A stretch of DNA of 26,238 nt from positions 1-26,238 of IMG/VR virus record IMGVR_UViG_3300042542_002003, one strand, 5' to 3'. Shown piece by piece: positions 21,373-26,238 of this stretch. Made by a program: the position numbers and the translations under genes. The stretch's first letter is position 1. Each line of letters starts with the position of its first letter. A model generated the notes under the pieces. It was not told where the DNA came from. It made no database searches and saw only the letters and a program-made list of their open reading frames with translations. The DNA is from a virus.

Positions 21373-23793
21373 CTAGCTGAACAGATACGGGTTACTGCCG
21401 ATCTCGCCGATCTCCAGCGCTCCCCGTGGTGGCGGCAGCGGCAGCGCCTTAAGCCCTGCGTTGCAACGGATCTCCTCGGCGATGGCCTCCAGCCAGTCGG
21501 TGGCATAGAGGGCCCGAAACTCGTCGAGCAAGGTCTTCTGCAACCAGCTGGCGTTGGCCGGATCAGTGGCGAAACAGTCGTGGTTGGTCAGCAACGGCAC
21601 ACCTTGTTCTCCAGCCCTGTAGGCCACGGCATGCACCAGTGCCGCGTCGAAGGAATGCACCAGGTTGGCGGTGATGCTGCCGTTGGTCCGCCGGGCGCTC
21701 AGCTCGCCTTCCGGCGGGTCCTCCTCGAAGGTGACGGCTGCGAGCTTGCCGAGGAGGTGCGTGCGGATCACGGATTTACTGGGTGTCGGCCGGCCTACCT
21801 GCATGGGCCACCCCATCGGCGTGGTCCACCTGATCTGTTGCTGGTGGCGGCCGACCACCTCGCGGCCCACATCGCAGAGCCAGCGGCGGAGCTGCATCAG
21901 GGATGCGGTTTCGGTGCCGAGCACCACCCGCAGCCTGGATTCCAGGTAGCTGCTGGGCCGGTAGATCCGGCCTGCCCAGTCATCCACGGGCCCCAGCCGC
22001 TGCTGCAGTTGATCCCGGATGCCATCGGCCACGGTGCGGGAGGTGCTGCCGAACGGTGTGTGCATCACGGCGGCCTTCACCCAGCTGCGATCGATGCCAA
22101 GTTCCAGCCAGCCGGCGGCCAGCTGGTGGGTCCGCGCATCCCCGCAATGCAGATCGATCTCCAGCTGCTGCTGCAGTCGCTTCACCACGACGGAATAGAG
22201 GTCGTTCGGCCCGGTGCCACAGACGTTGCAGAGCTCGGCCATCGCTCGATCCCGGAGCAGGGTCGCGATAATCCCGGCGCCGGAGCAGGTTTGATCCAGG
22301 CGGATGGGAACCTTGTGTCTGCTGCTCCTGCCGATCGGCTCCGCCCAAGCTTTGGCCATTTGCAGAAACTGCCAAGGCTGCTTGGCTTGCCGCCATTGGT
22401 CGGCGTTGCCGATTGGATCGTCCGCGATTGCTTTCAGCCGCCAAATTTCCTGTAAGCCCCACTCCAGCCGAGCACTCCATTCGTGGCGCGTCAGACCCCA
22501 GTGCCCCGCGGCAGCCTTCAAGATCCAGTCGAACCCGTCGACTCCAACGCTTTGGCTTGAGGCAAACCGCAGCAGTGCCTTCTGGTGGTCGGGGCCCTGG
22601 TGCGTGAGACCCCGGTTTGCGGTGAAGGCCCGGCCACGGAAGTCGAGGAAATGGGCCTGATAGATCGGCCTGCCAGCCAGCGCCTCACCTGTCTGGAGTG
22701 CCCGCTCGATCGCCAGCCGCTTGGAGCTGTTGTCCCTCAGATCCTGGTGGTGCCGGGCCTGGTCGCGCCGCCAGGCATCCTGCACATCCGGCGGTTCGCT
22801 GGTGGGGAACGGCCCCGCATCGGGGACAGGATCCCGCTCGACCGGAAACAGGCCGGGGATGTTCCGGTCCCACGCCTCCCGCTGCACCCGCAGCATCCAC
22901 GGGTCTACCTCCAGCTGCTGCCGCTGCAGGACGTTGACGGCTGCCAGCTGCGGACCGATCCGGCCCGACAGGTAGCTGATGGCCATGTGGCCTCGCGCCG
23001 CCCGGATCTGCACCACCGGGGAGGTGTTGGCCAGGTGGCCACCGCCTACCAGCCCCTCCCAGGGGATCGGCTCGATCACCATCGGCCCCCGGTTCGGCCG
23101 GAGACTGCGGGGAGGGTGGCGCCGGATGAAGTCCAGGGCCTTGGCTGATGGCAGCACCCGCCACTGGGCCCGCCGGTTGGGCTGGTCGCTCTTGTCGATA
23201 ATCACCAGCCCGGTTTCGCGTCGCACCACCTCGAGCAGCAGCAGGCCCACCGTCGCCCGCTCCAGCCGCGTCCAGATCGGGTTGGATCCCTCGATCGGCC
23301 GGGCGGCGATCGCCAGCACCGCTTTGCGCTTCTCCGCTGTGGTCCTCTCAAGCAGTCGATCCAGGCTGGCCGGGGATCGCTTGCCAATCTCGCCGGCCTT
23401 CACCTCGGCATCCACGGCCACACCGATGGACAAGGCGAGCCCCTGGAAGCTGACGGCGTGGGAGAGGCGGTCAAGGATCGTGACCAGGGCCACCGCCGCG
23501 ATGCGTTGCGGGCTGCCGAGGGCGGCCACCAGCGGCAGAGCCCCATAACCAGGGCCACCCAGCTGGGGGTTCTCGCCCCAGCGATAAAGAATCGCCTCGA
23601 TCTCTCGGCTGACGGGATCAGCGAACTGCTGAAACAGGGCGGTTCCGTATTCGGTGCAGCTTTCCCGCCGATACCGGCGAAGCGCCTGCCGCATCACCAG
23701 CGCTCGTTGCTCGGCGTTGGTGGCTTCCTGCCATTCCAGCCGCTGCTGGAGGTCCCTGTCCACCGTGGTGGATTTGCTGCTTGGCGGATTCAT
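21373..23793 (-). CDS. T7-type single-subunit RNA polymerase with natural Tyr-to-Phe at the 639 position
   Basis: An 806-residue polymerase (T7 is 883). Conserved parts in order: an N-terminal helical domain; AHFLDFRGRAFT (T7 DWRGR); motif A IRLDQTCSGAG with catalytic D500 (T7 D537); motif B DRSWVKAAVMHTPFGS with K573 (T7 K631); LVHSFDAALVH; and motif C TNHDCFATDPA with D739 (T7 D812). The tyrosine of motif B that discriminates ribo- from deoxyribonucleotides in T7 (Y639) is F581 here, by correct spacing of eight residues from the lysine. The C-terminus NPYLFS ends with an aromatic pair near the end, comparable to the T7 FAFA end. The enzyme should transcribe the leftward middle and late genes. 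A host promoter would be needed for its own expression. The ATG at 23793 lacks a strong ribosome site. Confidence 0.95.
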   Translation of the reverse strand: MNPPSSKSTTVDRDLQQRLEWQEATNAEQRALVMRQALRRYRRESCTEYGTALFQQFADPVSREIEAILYRWGENPQLGGPGYGALPLVAALGSPQRIAAVALVTILDRLSHAVSFQGLALSIGVAVDAEVKAGEIGKRSPASLDRLLERTTAEKRKAVLAIAARPIEGSNPIWTRLERATVGLLLLEVVRRETGLVIIDKSDQPNRRAQWRVLPSAKALDFIRRHPPRSLRPNRGPMVIEPIPWEGLVGGGHLANTSPVVQIRAARGHMAISYLSGRIGPQLAAVNVLQRQQLEVDPWMLRVQREAWDRNIPGLFPVERDPVPDAGPFPTSEPPDVQDAWRRDQARHHQDLRDNSSKRLAIERALQTGEALAGRPIYQAHFLDFRGRAFTANRGLTHQGPDHQKALLRFASSQSVGVDGFDWILKAAAGHWGLTRHEWSARLEWGLQEIWRLKAIADDPIGNADQWRQAKQPWQFLQMAKAWAEPIGRSSRHKVPIRLDQTCSGAGIIATLLRDRAMAELCNVCGTGPNDLYSVVVKRLQQQLEIDLHCGDARTHQLAAGWLELGIDRSWVKAAVMHTPFGSTSRTVADGIRDQLQQRLGPVDDWAGRIYRPSSYLESRLRVVLGTETASLMQLRRWLCDVGREVVGRHQQQIRWTTPMGWPMQVGRPTPSKSVIRTHLLGKLAAVTFEEDPPEGELSARRTNGSITANLVHSFDAALVHAVAYRAGEQGVPLLTNHDCFATDPANASWLQKTLLDEFRALYATDWLEAIAEEIRCNAGLKALPLPPPRGALEIGEIGSNPYLFS

Positions 23794-23910
23794 GCTGCAG
23801 GAACAGGGCCGTTCGGCAGAAAATCCACCGGGACCCTGTAGAGGTGAGTCCCCCTATCCTCGCCCCAGTCACGGGAACTGTTCTGCAGGGTCGTAAGGGT
23901 GGGCAGCGGT

Positions 23911-23948
23911 TTTTAAGTCCGCTGCGTATACCATTCCGCCATGCCCCC
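23911..23948 (-). pseudogene. 5' half of tRNA-Leu(UAA), candidate attP
   Basis: On the minus strand the 38 bases form a tRNA front half: acceptor 5' strand GGGGGCA, TG, D-arm GCG-GAATGGTATA-CGC, A, anticodon 5' strand GCGGA and loop CTTAAAA with anticodon TAA. The next bases (ACCGC) pair four of five positions of the anticodon stem, with an A-A at the loop end. After that no variable arm, T-arm (GGTTCRANTCC) or TGCCCCC acceptor strand is found. No group I intron is present. Some integrase-bearing cyanopodoviruses carry a 42-base match to a host tRNA-Leu gene, so an attachment site is the best guess. A decayed phage tRNA is the alternative. Confidence 0.6.
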
Positions 23949-23971
23949 GGTTAGTCCTGGCCTGGGTTCTC

Positions 23972-24029
23972 GGTTTTTCGGCTGCTGCTTCTGCTGCTTG
24001 GGAAAGCAGCAAGTCGGCAGCAAAAAACG
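23972..24029. repeat. Long CAG-type hairpin downstream of the KilA-N gene
   Basis: Plus-strand TGCTGCTT and AAGCAGCA pair around a short loop (about 23991-24010). Outer GCTGC/GCAGC and TTTTT/AAAAAA segments extend the fold with two internal loops. Because both ends carry A/T runs, the element could stop transcription in either direction, most plausibly leftward transcription leaving the KilA-N gene that ends 31 bases before it. Confidence 0.5.
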
Positions 24030-24059
24030 GCAACCAGAGAACGGGTGGACGCATCCACA

Positions 24060-24668
24060 TTACGGGGTCTGCAGGACCACCACGGCGGACGGCATGGCGC
24101 CACCTCGGCCCATCGGCTGAACGATGGACAGCAGGCTTTGGATCACGGCCGCTCGCCTCCTGATCAGGGCCAGGCACTCGGCCGCTGTGGCCAGGGATCC
24201 CCGCGTTGGCCATCCAGTCATGGCCGCCAGCCGTTCGGACTCCCTGCTGAGATCGGCGCAGAGAACGCTGATCACCTCCGACACGTCTTCGCCCGGCAGC
24301 ACCATGAAGGGCCGCGACGGGCTGGGCTTGGCTTTGGCCTCCAGCTCTTCGAGGAACCAGCCATCCATCCACACCGCGAACTGCGGTGAGATCCAGCGGG
24401 CCAGGTCCACGGCGAGACGTGGATGGATCCAGGTGCCACGGAAACGGTTGGGGCCGGTGGTGGTGGTGAGCACCAGCCGATCGGCGGGGATGCCGAGGGA
24501 GTCGGCCAGGGCCTGGAGGTAAGCGGCGGAGGTGTCGAGCCGTTCGTAGTTGTGCCACCGTTTGCCATTGGCCTGGCACATGGTCGTGGCATCGGCGTAA
24601 CCGTCGCTGTCGCGGCGGCTGATGGGTGCGTCATTCCACGTGCGGACGCTGAGGCCTGAGGCGTTCAT
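24060..24668 (-). CDS. KilA-N domain protein
   Basis: A 202-residue protein starting at ATG 24668. An in-frame extension to 24875 would cross the hairpins and promoter-like region and is rejected. Residues about 20-110 match the KilA-N domain: GYADATTMCQANGKRWHNYE, then the LTTTTGPNRFRGTWIHPRLA segment leading into WISPQFAVWMDGWFLEEL. KilA-N proteins are DNA-binding phage proteins, some toxic and some regulatory. The remaining 90 residues are helical (EVISVLCADLSRESERLAAM) and end in a Met/Gly/Pro-rich tail. It stands alone between two hairpins and has its own candidate promoter with repeated half-sites, which fits a regulator controlling itself. Confidence 0.92.
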   Translation of the reverse strand: MNASGLSVRTWNDAPISRRDSDGYADATTMCQANGKRWHNYERLDTSAAYLQALADSLGIPADRLVLTTTTGPNRFRGTWIHPRLAVDLARWISPQFAVWMDGWFLEELEAKAKPSPSRPFMVLPGEDVSEVISVLCADLSRESERLAAMTGWPTRGSLATAAECLALIRRRAAVIQSLLSIVQPMGRGGAMPSAVVVLQTP

Positions 24669-24714
24669 GGTTGTTTCTGCTGTAGGGCGCCGGGCATCGC
24701 TGCCTGACGTCTGC

Positions 24715-24770
24715 AGCATAAGCACACCAGCCCGCAACGCGTCAAGCACTGGGGGTCTGCGCAGATCTGC
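24715..24770 (-). promoter_or_regulatory. Candidate sigma70-like promoter with TCTGC/GCAGA half-sites for the KilA-N gene
   Basis: Reading leftward, TTGACG (24745-24740) and TATGCT (24720-24715) are separated by 19 bases, longer than ideal. Just upstream, at 24756-24770, plus-strand TCTGC, GCAGA, TCTGC follow each other, forming two overlapping 10-base palindromes. Further TCTGC copies lie at 24710-24714 and 24676-24680. The arrangement suggests an operator, perhaps bound by the KilA-N protein. Inference only. Confidence 0.4.
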
Positions 24771-24789
24771 ACGGACCCAAAACAGCAGC

Positions 24790-24823
24790 AAGGGGGTCAG
24801 CTCAGATGTGAGCCGACCCCCTT
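24790..24823 (-). terminator. Strong hairpin ending the integrase transcript
   Basis: On the minus strand AAGGGGGTCGGCTCA pairs with TGAGCTGACCCCCTT around loop CATC: 15 pairs, one of them G-U. A TTTT tract follows after seven bases. It lies about 105 bases after the last gene of the integrase group and before the KilA-N promoter region, so it probably separates the two transcripts. Confidence 0.7.
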
Positions 24824-24831
24824 GCCTGGAA

Positions 24832-24858
24832 TGAAACCGGGCCTCCGATACGGTTTCA
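24832..24858 (-). repeat. Second hairpin upstream of the terminator
   Basis: TGAAACCG and CGGTTTCA form a perfect eight-pair stem with an 11-base loop. It is only eight bases from the 24790-24823 hairpin, so the two could stack as a tandem terminator. No T-tract of its own. Confidence 0.5.
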
Positions 24859-24928
24859 GGCCGCCGCCTACGCAACAGCGGCCACCGCGTCCAGCCTTAC
24901 GGGTAGGACCGACCCGGCGGGGAGCAGG

Positions 24929-25192
24929 TTATCCGCTCTCCAGCAGCGAGAGCTGGCCCGGGGCCTCCTGTGGCACAGCCGGCACACGGGGCCGGCGGTA
25001 GGTGGTTGCCGGCGGGTTCAGTTGGCGCCGGATCTCGTCGCGCCATATCTTGTAGGGGTGCATGCTGCGCTGGCCATAGGGGTATGCCTCCAGCAGCGCC
25101 TTCCTCAGGGCCTTGGGATCTTCGGTGCCGACCCGCTGGATCACCTCGGCGATGATCGGGCGGCAGTGGTTTCGCCAGGTGGTCCAGGCCAT
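24929..25192 (-). CDS. Unknown 87-residue early protein
   Basis: Starts at ATG 25192, overlapping the previous stop as TGATG. The sequence MAWTTWRNHCRPIIAEVIQR is followed by DPKALRKALLEAYPYGQRSM and HPYKIWRDEIRRQL, a compact basic helical protein rich in Trp and Arg. It ends with a Pro-rich tail and QLSLLESG. This W/H/Y-rich pattern looks like a conserved small phage protein, but I cannot name it. Last gene of the integrase transcript. The 260 bases that follow hold only hairpins and the KilA-N control region. Confidence 0.72.
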   Translation of the reverse strand: MAWTTWRNHCRPIIAEVIQRVGTEDPKALRKALLEAYPYGQRSMHPYKIWRDEIRRQLNPPATTYRRPRVPAVPQEAPGQLSLLESG

Positions 25193-25533
25193 CAGGAGGC
25201 CTCCCTGCCGGGCATCGGCATGCTTCTCGCAATCGTTGATTTCACCGTTGTGGTGGCCACCATTTTGAGGTTCGGTCCATCTTTATGCGTTTCGATGACG
25301 GTTTTTACCTCTGCCAAACAGATTTCATCCCAGAAGAGGAACCAGCGGCGACCATGCTGAAAATTGCCTCGAACATAAGGGTTGTAGGCGCGTCGAAGAT
25401 GAGTCAACGCCTCTTCCATCGTCCAGTTGTTGGGACCATGGAACGAATCAAGGATCGAGCGGACCGCAGCGTCTTCAGCTCTGGCCACAGCCGTTGCCAT
25501 CTCATCGGCCGCCCTGGATGTTGGGTCTTCCAT
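25192..25533 (-). CDS. Unknown 113-residue protein after the integrase
   Basis: Starts at ATG 25533 with a GGAGG about nine bases upstream and a TGATG overlap with the integrase stop. An in-frame extension far upstream lies within the integrase and is discarded. The protein has an acidic/Ala-rich N-terminus (MEDPTSRAADEMATAVARAE), then NNWTMEEALTHLRRAYNPYV and an aromatic basic segment (GRRWFLFWDEICL). No known motif. Because it is coupled to the integrase it could be an excision or directionality factor, but it has no clear winged-helix signature. Confidence 0.7.
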   Translation of the reverse strand: MEDPTSRAADEMATAVARAEDAAVRSILDSFHGPNNWTMEEALTHLRRAYNPYVRGNFQHGRRWFLFWDEICLAEVKTVIETHKDGPNLKMVATTTVKSTIARSMPMPGREAS

Positions 25534-26238
25534 CACCCTGCCTCCAGCGCTTCCACGCATGCCGAGAGGGCATCGGTGGAGAGGTGCAGGTAGCGCTTCA
25601 CGGCAGCCAGGGAGCTCCAGCCCCCGAAGGTCATCAACTGCACCAACGAGATCCCCCGGCTCGCCAGCTTCGAGGCACACGTGTGCCGGGTGGTGTGGAT
25701 GGTCAGGCTCGGGTCGTGCGCGAGGCCCATGTGCTCCTTGGCTCGATCGAACAGGCGGCGGTAGCGGTCGTAGGAATAGGGGAACACCCTGGCGCTGGGC
25801 ACCGGCACACCGGCCGCCTTCACTGCATCCATGGCCCGGGCGGTCAGAGGCACGGTGCGGGGATGGCGGTTCTTCGTCTTCCAGAAGGTCACCCTGCTCC
25901 GCTGGAAATCCACATCGCTCCAGCGCAGCCTCTCCACCTCTCCCCAGCGGGCGCACGATTCCAGCAGGAACACCAGCACAAGGGCCGCGGCGGGCTCCTC
26001 GATCGCCTGGAAGTGCTCGCAGAACTGGTCCCGTTCGCGGTCGCTCATCACTCTGTCCTTGTCACCGCCGGCCCTCAGCTGCTTGGGCATCGCCGGCCTG
26101 GTGGTGATGCGTCCGTGCAGATGGGCATCGCTGAACATCGCTTTGAGGGCGGAGACCTTCCGGTTGATGGTGGCCGGCCGGTTGCCCTGGGCCCGCAGCG
26201 CGGAGCGCCACTCCTCCACCGCTGTGGCGCTGATTGCC
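25533..26238 (-). CDS. int: Tyrosine recombinase (integrase), N-terminus outside window
   Basis: An open frame continues to the window edge, so the N-terminus is missing. A GTG at 26219 is in frame but the coding continues above it. About 234 residues are visible. They begin with part of the SAM-like core-binding domain (VEEWRSALRAQGNRPATINR and KVSALKAMF). The catalytic domain follows: CARWGEVERLRW with the first Arg (near 25948), KTKN with the Lys, HTTRHTCAS with His and the second Arg, FGGWSS with Trp in the last His/Trp place, and VKRYLHLS with the Tyr nucleophile (near 25591). All key residues are present, so it is likely active. It should recombine phage and host sites. The tRNA-Leu half at 23911-23948 is the best local candidate. 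Confidence 0.93.
   Translation of the reverse strand, partial: AISATAVEEWRSALRAQGNRPATINRKVSALKAMFSDAHLHGRITTRPAMPKQLRAGGDKDRVMSDRERDQFCEHFQAIEEPAAALVLVFLLESCARWGEVERLRWSDVDFQRSRVTFWKTKNRHPRTVPLTARAMDAVKAAGVPVPSARVFPYSYDRYRRLFDRAKEHMGLAHDPSLTIHTTRHTCASKLASRGISLVQLMTFGGWSSLAAVKRYLHLSTDALSACVEALEAG

Noticed and set aside
23840-23870. GAGGATAGGGGGA on the minus strand before the RNA polymerase gene, loosely like the TATAGGGAGA start of a T7 promoter
   Set aside because: No other copy is found at the late genes, and a polymerase normally does not need its own promoter for its first expression.
23820-23948. Complete tRNA-Leu gene or one with a group I intron
   Set aside because: The loop CTTAAAA is continuous, and no T-arm or complementary acceptor strand follows within about 120 bases.
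24895-24904. ACCCGTAAGG on the minus strand, like the end of the Syn5 phage RNA polymerase promoter as I recall it
   Set aside because: Only eight to ten bases agree, the upstream part differs, and no second convincing copy lies before capsid or polymerase genes. Chance expectation is near one in this window.
1-26238. CRISPR arrays, insertion sequences or rRNA
   Set aside because: No regularly spaced repeats, transposase-like proteins, terminal repeats or rRNA-like segments were seen.

Overview
This window is the central part of a T7-like podovirus genome or prophage. Every supported gene lies on the minus strand, so the map reads right to left. Base composition is strongly GC-rich and coding is almost gapless. 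Adjacent genes are mostly joined by 1-4 base stop/start overlaps (TGATG, ATGA, GTGA, TAATG). The host is not proven. A GC-rich bacterium is clear. A picocyanobacterial host (Synechococcus/Cyanobium type) is a reasonable guess because an integrase-bearing T7-like phage carrying a tRNA-Leu fragment recalls marine cyanopodoviruses, but no photosynthesis or carbon-metabolism gene is present to confirm it.

Early region (26238 to about 23800): the C-terminal part of a tyrosine integrase, two small unknown genes, a double hairpin that probably ends this transcript, a candidate promoter with repeated TCTGC/GCAGA half-sites, and a KilA-N domain protein. A 266-base gap follows. It holds a long CAG-type hairpin and a well-formed 5' half of a tRNA-Leu(UAA) with no 3' half, a candidate phage attachment site.

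Transcription, replication and recombination region (23793 to 15631): a single-subunit T7-type RNA polymerase, a gp2.5-like ssDNA-binding protein, two small genes, a RuvC-like resolvase, a long coiled-coil protein, a protein with an NrdR-type zinc ribbon, four unknown genes, a T7 gp6-like 5' nuclease and one more unknown gene. The T7 primase-helicase and DNA polymerase genes, which normally lie between the ssDNA-binding protein and the exonuclease, are missing here.

Morphogenesis region (15581 to 1): one small unknown gene, two related MCxG-type small proteins, portal, scaffold, a highly structured leader, major capsid protein, a strong terminator just after the capsid (like T7 T-phi), tail tube proteins A and B, and the ejected internal proteins in gp13, gp14, gp15 and gp16 order. 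The gp15-position protein carries a lysozyme-like domain at its C-terminus. The gp16-position protein, truncated by the window edge, carries a ParB-like motif.

The most notable points are: a natural Tyr-to-Phe change in the RNA polymerase at the position equivalent to T7 Y639; the replaced replication module; the half tRNA-Leu; the 46-base hairpin abutting the capsid start codon; and the rearranged ejection proteins.
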